Assembly: GCF_013393345.1 (NCBI RefSeq)
Contig: NZ_QJRF01000040.1
Location: 124,001 to 188,000, forward strand
DNA length: 64,000 nucleotides
DNA from: Pseudomonas taiwanensis
Lineage (GTDB): Bacteria; Pseudomonadota; Gammaproteobacteria; Pseudomonadales; Pseudomonadaceae
Direction: 5' to 3'
In this document: piece after piece, positions 26,640 to 35,966 of the stretch
Layout of the letters: every line of letters begins with the position of its first letter
Numbering within the stretch: position 1 is the first letter of the stretch
The notes under the pieces: generated by a model
The model's input: only the letters and a program-made list of their open reading frames with translations
Databases searched by the model: none
What the model was told of the DNA's origin: nothing
Made by a program: the position numbers and the translations under genes

Positions 26640-28259
26640 ATGTTCAACTCCATGCCACTGACTCTGAAACTCTCTCTTCCGCCTACCGTCGCCCTGCTGG
26701 GCCTGCTGCTGTTCGTGGGTTACACCGCCGTGCAGCTGAACGACAACGACAACCGCCTGCTGGAACTGGAGACCCTGAGCTATCCGACACTGGAGAGCGC
26801 GGATCGGGTGATCTTCCAGTTCGCTCGCGTTCCCGACCTGCTCAATGGAGCCGTCGCCGCCGGCGAACGGGAAACCCTCGAAGAGGCCCGCACCACGCTG
26901 GTGGACGTGCAGGCCAGGCTGGCGGAGCTGAAGTCGTTGACAGACGGGCGAAACGGCAGGAGTGACGAGCTGCGGGACTGGACGAACGCCATAGAGCGCT
27001 ACGCCGAAAACGCGCTTGCGACAACCGAACGGTTGCTCGTAGATGCCTCCTTCGACGAGGTTCGACCGAACCTGAACCGCATGGCCAGCGACCTCAGCCA
27101 GGCCCGGGAGGCGGGAGACCGCTTCCGCAATGATGTCTACACGGACTTCCAGACCGGCCTCACCCAGGTCCGGAAGGACAATGCCACGACCACGCGCGTC
27201 GGCTATCTGCTCAGCCTCATGTTGTTGCTGCTGGTGAGCCTCGGCGCCGTGATGGTGATTCGCCAGGTCATGACCAACGTGCGGGGTGTCATCGCGTCGC
27301 TCAGGGCCATCGCCAGCGGCGACGGAGATCTGACACGCCACGTGAACGTCCAGTCCGACGATGAAATCGGCGAGATGATCAACCTGTTCAACGGTCTGCT
27401 GGACCGGCTGCAGGGCACCATTCGCGCCATCATCGAAACGGCCGACCCGCTGGAGCAGATGTCGAGGGAGCTGCATCGCCTGACCCAGGGGGCCGAAGAG
27501 AGCGCCCGCTCCCAGCAGGAACGCACGGACTCCATCAGCCGCGACATCGGCACCATGGCGGGCAGCATCCAGGAAGTGGCGCAGCGCTCGCGGCAAGCCT
27601 CCGAAGAGGCCAGCGCCGCCACCCGCCAGGCGGACGAGGCGCGACGGAACATCGACAACCTGTCCTCGAGCATCGGCGACCTCGGTAGCAGCGTGCTGGG
27701 TTCAGTGCAGGCGATGCAGAAACTGGACGAAGAGGCCCAGCAGGTCGGCTCCGTGCTGACGGTGATCCGCAGCATCGCCGAACAGACCAACCTCCTCGCA
27801 CTCAATGCCGCCATCGAGGCGGCGCGCGCCGGCGAGCAGGGACGCGGCTTCGCCGTGGTGGCCGACGAGGTGCGCAACCTCGCACAGAAGACCGCCGCGT
27901 CCACCGCGGAGATCCAGGCCATCATCCAGCGCCTGCAGAACAGCGCCAATGGCGTCCTGCAGGCAATGACGCTGAATGGCGCCAAGGCCAGGGCCAGCAT
28001 CGAAAGCTCCGACCAGGCCACGCGGACCCTGGAGGCGATCACCCGCGCCGTACTCCTGATCGATGAGCTGAACGCGGGCATCGCCCAGTTCACTCAGGAG
28101 CAGATTGGACTCTCCCGATCGATCCAGCAGGACACCGAAGCCCTGCAGCAGGACACCCAAGCCACGACCCAGGGGGCCGACGCCACCGCGCGCCTGGGCG
28201 AACAACTCGTGGATACCGGTGAGCAGCTGCGCTGCGCCACGGCCCAGTTCCGCATCTGA
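26640..28259 (+). CDS. Methyl-accepting chemotaxis protein
   Basis: A 539-aa chemoreceptor. TM1 (about 10-32), a periplasmic helical sensor of about 150 residues (4HB type by size), TM2 (about 182-203), a HAMP linker, then the methylation and signalling region with the hairpin [20 protein letters not shown] and [16 protein letters not shown] near residues 380-420. The longer upstream frame is rejected because it lacks a membrane start. It lies between the polyamine-type binding protein and a porin, so it probably senses the island's substrate. The periplasmic ligand pocket cannot be read from sequence. Confidence 0.92.
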   Translation: MFNSMPLTLKLSLPPTVALLGLLLFVGYTAVQLNDNDNRLLELETLSYPTLESADRVIFQFARVPDLLNGAVAAGERETLEEARTTLVDVQARLAELKSLTDGRNGRSDELRDWTNAIERYAENALATTERLLVDASFDEVRPNLNRMASDLSQAREAGDRFRNDVYTDFQTGLTQVRKDNATTTRVGYLLSLMLLLLVSLGAVMVIRQVMTNVRGVIASLRAIASGDGDLTRHVNVQSDDEIGEMINLFNGLLDRLQGTIRAIIETADPLEQMSRELHRLTQGAEESARSQQERTDSISRDIGTMAGSIQEVAQRSRQASEEASAATRQADEARRNIDNLSSSIGDLGSSVLGSVQAMQKLDEEAQQVGSVLTVIRSIAEQTNLLALNAAIEAARAGEQGRGFAVVADEVRNLAQKTAASTAEIQAIIQRLQNSANGVLQAMTLNGAKARASIESSDQATRTLEAITRAVLLIDELNAGIAQFTQEQIGLSRSIQQDTEALQQDTQATTQGADATARLGEQLVDTGEQLRCATAQFRI

Positions 28260-28288
28260 CCTTTTCCAACCACACGAGCAGTAACAGC

Positions 28289-29449
28289 ATGCAAGGCATT
28301 AGAACACTCGGTCTGGCCGGCCTCATCGCGAGCGCGCCGGCCATCGCCCTGGAACAGGGCGAATATCGATTCAATGGTTTCGGCAGCGCCGGCCTCACCT
28401 ACCTGGGGGGAGAGGACGGCGGACGCGGCTATGGCATCAACGGCCAGACCACCGATTCCTGGCGAGGGGACCAGCTCTCCAAGCTGGGCGCCCAATTCCA
28501 GTACGGACTGACCGACACGCTGGGCGCTACCGTCCAGGCCACCGCCAAAGCGGAGCAGGACACCTGGAAAACGAACCTGGAATGGGCCTACCTCTCCTGG
28601 GCCGCCACCGATGGCCTGACCCTGCGCGCGGGCCGCTTGCGCCTGCCGGTGTACATGTACTCGGAAACCCTGGACGTGGGCTTCACCCACCCCTGGGTCC
28701 GACTGCCCGACGAGGTCTACAGCCAGGTCCAGCTGAGCAACTACGAAGGCGGCGACCTTCTCTACAGCCTGCCGGTCGGCATCGGTTCCCTGGCGCTCCA
28801 GGTAGCCGGGGGCCAGGCGGTCAACCGCAACCTGTTCACCCTGGATGACCTCTACGACATCGACTACAAGAAGGTCTTCGCCGCCAACGTCACTCTGGAA
28901 ACCAACGACTTCGGTGCCTTGCGCGTGGGCTACGCCGAGGCCGACATCGACGCCGACATCACCACTTCGGTCATCGTCCCCGGCGGTGTGCCGGCCAGCG
29001 TCGGCTTCAAGCAATTGGAACGACAGAAGGCCAAGTTCACCTCTATCGGTTACCAGTACGACAATGGGACCTGGATCACCTCCAACGAATGGACCAGCAA
29101 CAACAGCGAGGCGGACCAGGAAGGCAGCATCGACGCGTTCTACCTGATGGGCGGTCGTCGCATAGGTGACGTGCTGCTCCACGTCACCTACGCACAACTG
29201 GATGAAGACAATGGCCGCCAGAGCTCCTGGACCTATGGCCTGAACTACAACCTGGCGCCGACCCTCATCCTCAAGGGCGAGTACAAGCGGGTGGACACCC
29301 GGGGCAATGGCTATCGCGGCACCTTCGTCGAAAGCGCCCAGGAGACCTTCGATCACGCCAGCTTCGTTGCCAGCAATGGTGCGGCCGGCATCCCCCCGCG
29401 CAACTATGACGGCGACATCATCAGCGTCGGCATCGACTTCGTGTTCTAA
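28289..29449 (+). CDS. Porin-like outer-membrane protein
   Basis: A 386-aa beta-barrel protein with a short signal peptide (LGLAGLIASAPAIA), repeated amphipathic beta strands such as GAQFQYGLTDTLGATVQATA and LNYNLAPTLILKGEYKRVD, and a terminal aromatic strand ending VF. It follows the chemoreceptor by 29 bp and precedes a small PstS-like protein by 11 bp, so the three form an operon. It may admit the compound that the chemoreceptor detects. Confidence 0.82.
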   Translation: MQGIRTLGLAGLIASAPAIALEQGEYRFNGFGSAGLTYLGGEDGGRGYGINGQTTDSWRGDQLSKLGAQFQYGLTDTLGATVQATAKAEQDTWKTNLEWAYLSWAATDGLTLRAGRLRLPVYMYSETLDVGFTHPWVRLPDEVYSQVQLSNYEGGDLLYSLPVGIGSLALQVAGGQAVNRNLFTLDDLYDIDYKKVFAANVTLETNDFGALRVGYAEADIDADITTSVIVPGGVPASVGFKQLERQKAKFTSIGYQYDNGTWITSNEWTSNNSEADQEGSIDAFYLMGGRRIGDVLLHVTYAQLDEDNGRQSSWTYGLNYNLAPTLILKGEYKRVDTRGNGYRGTFVESAQETFDHASFVASNGAAGIPPRNYDGDIISVGIDFVF

Positions 29450-29460
29450 GGAGTGACCTC

Positions 29461-29865
29461 ATGCAGCCGTTTTCAAAGGCCGTGCTGGCCATCGCCCTGC
29501 TATTGGCAGCCACCCAGGCTCACTCCGAAGTGGTGGTAGTGGTGAACGCTGGCACCAGCGCCGCCCCCAGCCAATCGGATGTAGCCAACATCTTCCTCGG
29601 CAAGGACACGCGCCTCAAAGGCATCGACCAGGCAGGCTGGAACCCGACCAAGGAGAAGTTCTACGGCAGCGTGACCGGCAAGAACGAGTCGCAGCTCAAG
29701 TCCTACTGGTCCGGCCTGGTGTTCACCGGCAAGGGCCAGCCGCTGCGAAGCGCCGCCGATGACGCCGCAGTGGTGGCGCTGGTCGCCGAGGAATCGAACG
29801 CCATCGGCTATGTCGACAGAAGCGCCGTCAACGACAAGGTGAAGGTGCTCTTCACCCTGCCCTGA
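29461..29865 (+). CDS. PstS-like periplasmic protein (134 aa)
   Basis: A short, exported PBP-like protein: signal peptide (AVLAIALLLAATQAHS), then VVVVNAGTSAAPSQSDVANIFLGK, and ESNAIGYVDRSAV near the end, as in the phosphate-binding PstS fold. It is about half the length of PstS and has no ABC partners. Such short homologues are common behind a porin and chemoreceptor; the ligand is not known. Confidence 0.78.
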   Translation: MQPFSKAVLAIALLLAATQAHSEVVVVVNAGTSAAPSQSDVANIFLGKDTRLKGIDQAGWNPTKEKFYGSVTGKNESQLKSYWSGLVFTGKGQPLRSAADDAAVVALVAEESNAIGYVDRSAVNDKVKVLFTLP

Positions 29866-29884
29866 CGCCGCCCTCCCCCAAACT

Positions 29885-29917
29885 CCGCCGCGGCAGACCC
29901 GGTGTCCGCCACGGCGG
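29885..29917 (+). terminator. GC-rich hairpin after the porin operon
   Basis: Arms CCGCCGCGGC and GCCACGGCGG (9 of 10 paired) with a 13-nt loop, starting 20 bp after the stop of the PstS-like gene. No T-run is seen. Confidence 0.45.
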
Positions 29918-29994
29918 CTATCCGCCTGCGACACCCAACGCTTTTGCGACAGCCCTGCCATTCTTCTCTTTGCACATGACTCGTTGTGAGTTAA

Positions 29995-30018
29995 TTTACA
30001 TAACGTCAGTTATTCAAA
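29995..30018. promoter_or_regulatory. Palindromic operator, site 3 (amine oxidase 1)
   Basis: TTTACATAAC-GTCA-GTTATTCAAA; the arms agree at 8 of 10 positions as an inverted repeat. It ends 29 bp before the amine oxidase ATG, in an AT-rich promoter, and matches sites 1 and 5. Confidence 0.7.
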
Positions 30019-30047
30019 TTAAAACAACAGAGTTGACCGAGGCGAAG

Positions 30048-31535
30048 ATGGATTCAGACAACAATGAACTGTCGCTGTCGGCGCGCCAGCGGCGCCTGCT
30101 CCTGCAGGCGATTGGAAGCGCGACACTGGTGGGCGGAGTGGCCTTGGCCGGCCGGTCCATGGCTCAGGACGCTTCAGCGCGACAGGACGATGTTCTTGAC
30201 GTGGCGATCATCGGTGGAGGGTTGGCCGGCCTGACCGCCGCACGGGATCTGCAGCGCGCTGGCTGCGAGTCCTTCGTGGTACTGGAGGCCCGGGACCGCG
30301 TGGGCGGGCGCACCTACAACCACGACCTGGGCGACGGCGTCATCTCCGAGGCCGGCGGGCAATGGATCGGCCCGGGCCAGACCGCCATCTTCGACCTAGC
30401 CCGCGAGCTGGAAGTCGATACCTTCCCCACCTACTACCAGGGCAGGAACGTCTACCTGGTTGGTGGCGCCAAGTATGAGCAGGACCTATCCAGCGGCCAG
30501 AATAGCCACGCCCCGGTCGTCATGAAGCTCGATGAACTGGCGCGGCGAGTCCCTAGCAGGGAACCCTGGACCGCGACAGACGCAGCCGCCATCGACAAGC
30601 TGTCGGTCGGCCAGTGGCTGGACCAGCAGGGCATCGACAATGAAGGGCGGTTGAGCTTCGACGCCTCCATCGGCCTCACCACGGGAACGCCGCCCTCCAA
30701 CCTTTCGCTGCTGCACTATCTCTCGCTGATCAACTCCGCCGACAGCAGCATGGAGAAGCTCGAAGGCTTCAAGGGCGGCGCCCAGGAAACCCGCTTCGTC
30801 GGTGGCTCCCAGGTCCTGTGCACCCGGATGCGGGAGGCCCTGGGCGACAAGGTGCGGCTGTCCAGCCCCGTGCGCAAGATCGTCGGCTGGGATCGCGATA
30901 TCGTCGAGATCCATACCGACCGGGGCCTGATCCGTGCACGCCAGGTTATCGCCGCGCTGCACCCGGCGCTGTGCAATCAGATCGCCTTCGAACCCGCGCT
31001 GCCCGAGGGCCGCGCACAACTGCAACGCCTCTGGCCGTCCCATGCGCCGATGCGCAAGACCGTGCATGTCTACGACCGGCCGTTCTGGCGCGAAAAGGGA
31101 CTCAACGGGCAGATCACCCAGGCCGATGGTCCGGTGATTCTCTCCTACGACAACTCACCGCCAGACGGACGCGTCGGCGTACTCGCCACCTTTGTCAGAA
31201 CCGCCCAACTGCCCCATGACGCCAAGCGAGCAGGGAGCATTCTCTCGGGCATCTTCGCCCAGGCCCTGGGTGACGAAGCGCTGCATCCCAAGCAGTTCCA
31301 CGACTACGACTGGGGCAAGGTAGACCCCTGGACCCTGACCTGCGTCGCGTCCATCCCCCCCGGTTTCCTGACGAAATGGGGCCATTACCTGAAACCCGCG
31401 GTGGGTCGCCTGATCTGGTCGGGTACCGAAACCGCCGACATCTGGGCCAGCTCAATGGACGGCGCGGTGCGCTCGGGACACAGGGCGGCACTGGAAGCCC
31501 TGCAAGCGCTTGCCAAGGCACGGAGGAGCGCCTGA
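30048..31535 (+). CDS. Exported flavin amine oxidase 1
   Basis: A 495-aa FAD-dependent amine oxidase. A twin-Arg-like leader (RQRRLLLQA, then a hydrophobic core ending RSMAQ) suggests folded export. The Rossmann motif is DVAIIGGGLAGLTAARDL, followed by EARDRVGGRTYN and the C-terminal FAD loop GTETADIWASSMDGAVRSG. The ATG at 30048 has GAGGCGAAG before it. It overlaps a 61-aa ORF, which overlaps a diheme cytochrome c gene, so electrons probably go to cytochrome c rather than oxygen, as known for NicA2. Close paralogue of 53912-55405. Substrate unknown. Confidence 0.9.
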   Translation: MDSDNNELSLSARQRRLLLQAIGSATLVGGVALAGRSMAQDASARQDDVLDVAIIGGGLAGLTAARDLQRAGCESFVVLEARDRVGGRTYNHDLGDGVISEAGGQWIGPGQTAIFDLARELEVDTFPTYYQGRNVYLVGGAKYEQDLSSGQNSHAPVVMKLDELARRVPSREPWTATDAAAIDKLSVGQWLDQQGIDNEGRLSFDASIGLTTGTPPSNLSLLHYLSLINSADSSMEKLEGFKGGAQETRFVGGSQVLCTRMREALGDKVRLSSPVRKIVGWDRDIVEIHTDRGLIRARQVIAALHPALCNQIAFEPALPEGRAQLQRLWPSHAPMRKTVHVYDRPFWREKGLNGQITQADGPVILSYDNSPPDGRVGVLATFVRTAQLPHDAKRAGSILSGIFAQALGDEALHPKQFHDYDWGKVDPWTLTCVASIPPGFLTKWGHYLKPAVGRLIWSGTETADIWASSMDGAVRSGHRAALEALQALAKARRSA

Positions 31536-31720
31536 TGAAACGTGCCACCGTACTTGGGGTAGCCATCGCGGCGGCGGCGCTGATGGCCCTGGCCACCAAC
31601 CTAGGCCATGAACCCTGGAGCGCCCAACGCTTCTCGATCTTCGGAACCCTTCGCTCCGGACGCCTGGCCGTCCTCCAAGCGCTCCAATCACTTGTCCAGG
31701 GCCTGGGAGCTTCGCAATGA
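31535..31720 (+). CDS. 61-aa membrane-anchored small protein
   Basis: A small frame whose ATG shares a base with the amine oxidase stop (TGATG) and whose stop overlaps the cytochrome c ATG as ATGA. The 61-aa product has an N-terminal hydrophobic segment (VLGVAIAAAALMALATNL) and a short soluble tail. Coupling on both sides argues for a real gene, perhaps a small accessory subunit of the oxidase-cytochrome pair. No family recognised. Confidence 0.65.
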   Translation: MKRATVLGVAIAAAALMALATNLGHEPWSAQRFSIFGTLRSGRLAVLQALQSLVQGLGASQ

Positions 31721-32388
31721 AACGACCCTTTCTTATCGGCACCACGGTGATCACGGCTGGCCTCGCGGCGGCAGCCACCCTGCTGGGTCCGGAGTTGCTG
31801 ACGGGCTATCGATTCATGGATGCCCTGGATGGCTACTACAGCGACTACGAGGCCAACGGAGGGCCCTGGCCGCAGATTCAGGATTCCTGCGCGCTCTGCC
31901 ACGGCGTCAAGGGACAGCCCCGTGACGGGCAGTACGCGGCCCTGGCCGGCCAGCCAGCGCCCTATATCGAGTCCCAGCTGCACGCCTTCGCCCAGGGTCG
32001 CCGTCACAGCGCGCAGATGGGGCCGCTGGCCGCGAGCCTGACCGATGTCCAGATCAAGTCCCTGGCGGACTATTTCTCCAGGCAGACGCCGGAAACCACG
32101 GAGGCACCGGGCCAGGATGCAGCACTGGCGAAACAGGGGAAAGCCGTTGTCGCCGCCAGAGGATGCATTGCCTGCCACGGAGAAAACCTCTCCGGCGGTC
32201 CCCTCGGCCCACGCATCGCCGGACAGGGCGAAGGCTATCTTCTCGACCAGTTGCAGGCCTTCAAGCAGGGACAGCGCCAAGACCCTACCCAGGCCATGAA
32301 CGCCATGGCCGGCTTGCTCTCGGAAGACGAACTCAAGGCCACGGTCCACTACCTCTCCAGCCTGGCGCCGAAATCGACCGCCAGGTAA
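31717..32388 (+). CDS. Diheme cytochrome c, probable electron acceptor of amine oxidase 1
   Basis: A 223-aa c4-like cytochrome with an uncleaved or cleaved N-terminal hydrophobic helix (about 7-27) and two CxxCH sites, CALCH near residue 65 and CIACH near 150, each in its own cytochrome c domain with a later Met ligand candidate (QMGPL, MAGLL). It is coupled by overlaps to the small protein and the amine oxidase. It is homologous to 53246-53902, which follows amine oxidase 2. Confidence 0.9.
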   Translation: MKRPFLIGTTVITAGLAAAATLLGPELLTGYRFMDALDGYYSDYEANGGPWPQIQDSCALCHGVKGQPRDGQYAALAGQPAPYIESQLHAFAQGRRHSAQMGPLAASLTDVQIKSLADYFSRQTPETTEAPGQDAALAKQGKAVVAARGCIACHGENLSGGPLGPRIAGQGEGYLLDQLQAFKQGQRQDPTQAMNAMAGLLSEDELKATVHYLSSLAPKSTAR

Positions 32389-32553
32389 TCCGCTGCCAGC
32401 CAAGGTGGGCAAGGACGCTCACCACCACCGCCGTACCTCCTCCAAAATTGCACTGAGCGTCCATCGGCATGGCTTGGTGCACGCAGCGCACTCTATGAGC
32501 GAGCGCGAAGTGTAAGGCCGGGGCGCCGCATCAGCGGTATGACGCGACACTGG

Positions 32554-32618
32554 GGGTATTGGCGAATACCCATTAAGAGGCATTCACCTCGTCGAGCCCT
32601 GTCTGTGAGTCTGATGCC
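32554..32618 (+). promoter_or_regulatory. Conserved promoter block A (DUF1302 operon)
   Basis: A block of about 65 bp shared with 38709-38773 at roughly three quarters identity. It begins with a perfect dyad GGGTATT-GGCG-AATACCC (32554-32571) and includes the smaller dyad GAGG-CATTCA-CCTC. It ends 30 bp before the ATG at 32649, nearly the same spacing as copy B. A LuxR-type regulator gene lies between the two copies and is a likely reader. Confidence 0.7.
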
Positions 32619-32648
32619 GCCAAACGGCACCACTTCACAGGAAACGCT

Positions 32649-34421
32649 ATGACGACAAGAACAACAAATAGCTGGCGGCAACCCGTACTGCTGCCCCTCG
32701 TTAAACTGTTCCTGGCCTCCCAGGCCCAGGCCGTGAACTTCGACATCGGGGAGATTCAGGGGAGTTTCGACAGTTCGCTGTCCGTCGGCACCAGTTGGGC
32801 GACGCGCGATCCGGATAAGGACTTCATTGGCGTTGCCAACGGCGGCACGTCATCGACGACCACGGCCGATGATGGCCGACTGAACTTCAAGAAGCACGAG
32901 GTGATCTCCAGCATCTTCAAGGGCGTCCACGACCTCGAACTGAAGTACGGTGATTCCGGCCTTTTCGTCCGCGGCAAGTACTGGTACGACTTCGAACTGA
33001 AGGATGGCCACCAGCACCTCTACGACATTGACGACCACGGCCGTGCACGCAGCGCCAAGGCTTCCGGTGCAGAGTTCCTCGACGCCTTCGTCTATACCGG
33101 CTACGAGATCAATGACCTGGCTGGCACGGTGCGCCTTGGCAAGCAGGTGGTCAGCTGGGGGGAAAACCTGTTCATTCGTGGCGTCAATCAGATCAACCCT
33201 GTCGACGTCGCGGCCTTCCGCCGCCCAGGTGCGGAAATCAAGGAAGGGCTGATCCCGGTCAACATGTTCTATGTTGCCCAGGACCTGAGCGACAACCTGT
33301 CCATGGAGGCTTTCTACCAGCTCGAGTGGGCCAAGACGGTCATCGACAACTGCGGCACTTTCTTTTCCGGCAGCGACGTCGCCGCCGATGGTTGCAACGA
33401 CAGGAACCTGATCTTCGGCAGCGATCTCGATCCCGCTAACGCCATATTCCTGCCGCGCCTTAAAGACCGCGACGCCAGTGACAGCGGTCAGTACGGAGTG
33501 GCCCTGCGTTGGTTCGTCCCGCAGCTGAACGACAGCGAGATCGGCATCTATGCCATGAATCTGCACAGCAGATTGCCGGTATACAGCCTGGTCAACAGCG
33601 CGGTACTGGACCCGTCCGACCCGGCCTTCGATCCCAACCTGATAGGTAACACGCCCAACACCGGTTACTTCATCGACTACCCCGAAGATATGCGCCTGTA
33701 TGGTCTGAGCTTCCAGACCACCCTGGGCGCCACTGCGGTTACCGGCGAGATCAGTTATCGGCCGAACATGCCTCTGGCGCTCAATAGCACCGACCTGACC
33801 TTCGCGGCCCTCGGTCTGGACTCGATCCTCGGCCCAACGAGCCCGGTGGTGATACAGGACGGCCCCCTCACCCCCGGCGCCGACCTGGCCGGCTACAAGC
33901 GCATGCCGGTCACTCAATTCCAACTCGGTGCTGTCCACTTGATCGAGCAGGTCGCAGGTGCGCAACGCCTCGCTCTCGCGGGCGAGGTGGCCTACAACCG
34001 AATCAACGGCCTGAAGAGTGGTCCGGGTGAGCTGCGCTTCGGCCGCGACTCCATCTATGGCTACGGTGAGGTCGCAACGCCTGGCGTGTGCGAGACCGTG
34101 CTCAACCCCGACAATCCGCGCTTCTGCAACGGGCACGGTTACTTCAGCAGCAGCTCATGGGGCTATCGCCTGGCCGCCAGCCTTGAGTACAGCAACGTCT
34201 TCGCCGGCATCAACCTCATTCCCGAGATTGCCTGGTCCCATGATGTCGACGGTTACGGCCCCAACTTCAATGAGGGTTCCAAGTCGGCGTACCTGGCGCT
34301 TAACGCCAACTACCTGAACCGTTATGGCGCTTCGCTCTCCTACGTCGATTTCTTCGACGGGCGATACAACCCCAACACCGATCGTGACTACGTCGCTGTC
34401 AGTTTCAGCGCCAGCTTCTAA
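32649..34421 (+). CDS. DUF1302 outer-membrane protein
   Basis: A 590-aa protein with a signal peptide (VKLFLASQAQA) and many beta strands, of the DUF1302 family; the N-terminal signature is VNFDIGEIQGSFDSSLSVGTSW, and the VRLGKQVVSWGENLFIRGVNQINPVD stretch is diagnostic. AGGAAA precedes the ATG. It heads an operon with a DUF1329 gene 15 bp downstream. This pair, often with RND transporters, accompanies degradation of steroids, terpenoids and other hydrophobic compounds, and probably works at the outer membrane. Controlled by promoter block A. Confidence 0.88.
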   Translation: MTTRTTNSWRQPVLLPLVKLFLASQAQAVNFDIGEIQGSFDSSLSVGTSWATRDPDKDFIGVANGGTSSTTTADDGRLNFKKHEVISSIFKGVHDLELKYGDSGLFVRGKYWYDFELKDGHQHLYDIDDHGRARSAKASGAEFLDAFVYTGYEINDLAGTVRLGKQVVSWGENLFIRGVNQINPVDVAAFRRPGAEIKEGLIPVNMFYVAQDLSDNLSMEAFYQLEWAKTVIDNCGTFFSGSDVAADGCNDRNLIFGSDLDPANAIFLPRLKDRDASDSGQYGVALRWFVPQLNDSEIGIYAMNLHSRLPVYSLVNSAVLDPSDPAFDPNLIGNTPNTGYFIDYPEDMRLYGLSFQTTLGATAVTGEISYRPNMPLALNSTDLTFAALGLDSILGPTSPVVIQDGPLTPGADLAGYKRMPVTQFQLGAVHLIEQVAGAQRLALAGEVAYNRINGLKSGPGELRFGRDSIYGYGEVATPGVCETVLNPDNPRFCNGHGYFSSSSWGYRLAASLEYSNVFAGINLIPEIAWSHDVDGYGPNFNEGSKSAYLALNANYLNRYGASLSYVDFFDGRYNPNTDRDYVAVSFSASF

Positions 34422-34436
34422 TTCAAGGATAACGCC

Positions 34437-35780
34437 ATGAAAAAGCACTTTTGGTCGCCCGCGTACGTCCTGACCATAGCCCTGTCGACCGCCTCTGCAG
34501 GCGCTGCCGACCTTATCGGCCTCACGCCTCTGGGGGCTGAAAAGATCGGCAATCAGGAGGGCACTATCCCGGCCTGGACCGGCGGATTGCCGACCGATGC
34601 GGCGAGTATCAATGACAGGGGCTTCCAGGCAAACCCGTTCACCGGGGAAAAGCCACTGTTCGTCATCACTGCGGAAAGCGCCGAGAAATACCGCAAGAAC
34701 CTTAGCGAAGGCCAACTGGCAATGCTGCGTCGCTATCCGCAAACCTACCGCTTGCCGGTCTACCCGAGCCACCGCACCCTGGCTCTGCCACAACGCATGT
34801 ACGATGCCGCTGAGACCAATGCCAAGGTCGTCCGACTCGGCGCCGATGGTCTAAGCATCGAGAACTTCACGACTGGCCACTATCCCTTCCCGCAGCCCAG
34901 GACTGGTACGGAGGTGATCTGGAACCACCAGACCCGCTACCTAGGTGGCAATTTCCGACGCTGGATCACCCAGGCCACCCCCCAGGTAAACGGCCAGTAC
35001 ACCATGGTTCACCTCGAGGAAGAGGTCGTCGAACCGGCCCTGGCGGAGGGCATCGACCCGCAGCGCGCGCGCAATCTGCTGCAGTTGTTCAAGCAAACGG
35101 TCACGTCCCCCGCGCGCATGGCCGGCAACGTGTTGCTCGTCCATGAGACTCTGGACCAGGTGAAGGAGCCGCGCCTGGCCTGGGTCTACAACGCCGGTCA
35201 GCGCCGCGTAAGACGCGCGCCCCAGGTCGCTTACGACGGGCCAGGCACCGCCTCCGATGGACTGCGCACCACCGATAACCACGACATGTTCAACGGCGCG
35301 ATGGATCGCTATGACTGGAGGCTTCTGGGCAAGCGCGAGATGTACATCCCCTACAACAGCTACGAGCTGGACTCGCCTGCGCTCAGGTATGACGAAGTCA
35401 TCAAGCCTGGGCACATCAACCAGGACTTGACCCGTTATGAGCTGCACCGGGTCTGGGTGGTCGAGGCCACCCTGCGCGAAGGACAGCGCAACATCTACGC
35501 CAAGCGCGTGTTCTACGTGGACGAGGATAGCTGGCAAATTGCCTTGTCCGAGCACTACGACGGTCGTGGCCAGCTCTGGCGTGTCGGCGAAGGCCATGCC
35601 AAGCACTACTTCAACCAACAGCACATGGGCTACACGCTCGAAGTGCTGTACGACCTGCTGGCCGGACGCTATGTCGCGCTGGGCATGAAGAACGAGGAAG
35701 ATCGCAGCATGGAGTATGGGTTCACGGCAAGAATGAGCGACTTCACGCCTTCGGCGCTGCGCAAGAGCGGGGTCCGTTGA
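34437..35780 (+). CDS. DUF1329 LolA-like exported protein 1
   Basis: A 447-aa exported protein (signal ending ASAGAA) of the DUF1329 family, with the openings LTPLGAEKIGNQEGTIPAWTGGLP and, later, LAWVYNAGQRRVRRAPQVAYD and GKREMYIPYNSYELDSP. The fold is related to LolA/LppX lipid carriers. It is co-transcribed with the DUF1302 gene. It is homologous to 50857-52224. Probably moves or binds a hydrophobic substrate across the envelope; direct evidence for the family is thin. Confidence 0.88.
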   Translation: MKKHFWSPAYVLTIALSTASAGAADLIGLTPLGAEKIGNQEGTIPAWTGGLPTDAASINDRGFQANPFTGEKPLFVITAESAEKYRKNLSEGQLAMLRRYPQTYRLPVYPSHRTLALPQRMYDAAETNAKVVRLGADGLSIENFTTGHYPFPQPRTGTEVIWNHQTRYLGGNFRRWITQATPQVNGQYTMVHLEEEVVEPALAEGIDPQRARNLLQLFKQTVTSPARMAGNVLLVHETLDQVKEPRLAWVYNAGQRRVRRAPQVAYDGPGTASDGLRTTDNHDMFNGAMDRYDWRLLGKREMYIPYNSYELDSPALRYDEVIKPGHINQDLTRYELHRVWVVEATLREGQRNIYAKRVFYVDEDSWQIALSEHYDGRGQLWRVGEGHAKHYFNQQHMGYTLEVLYDLLAGRYVALGMKNEEDRSMEYGFTARMSDFTPSALRKSGVR

Positions 35781-35787
35781 GACTTTA

Positions 35788-35816
35788 TCCGTCCGGGGCG
35801 GAACGCCCTGGACGGA
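35788..35816 (+). terminator. Hairpin after the DUF1302-DUF1329 operon
   Basis: Strong stem TCCGTCCGGGGCG / CGCCCTGGACGGA (12 of 13 pairs) with a 3-nt GAA loop, starting 7 bp after the DUF1329 stop. A T-run is absent, but the stem is strong. Confidence 0.65.
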
Positions 35817-35966
35817 ACTCAGGATCAAGCAACCCCAGATGAATGACGAGTGGAAGCATTGCCACTCGGCGCGTTTCTCCTGAAGCACGTGCCGGGATGG
35901 TGGTATGAATGCTGTCATCAGGACTCTCTCACACCCTCTCAACCAGGAATCAGGCGAGCAGAAAAC

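Noticed and set aside
28094-29356. Leftward frame opposite the porin
   Set aside because: Antisense shadow of a coupled rightward operon.
32850-34136. Leftward frame opposite the DUF1302 gene
   Set aside because: No motif or start signal, while the rightward gene matches a family along its whole length.
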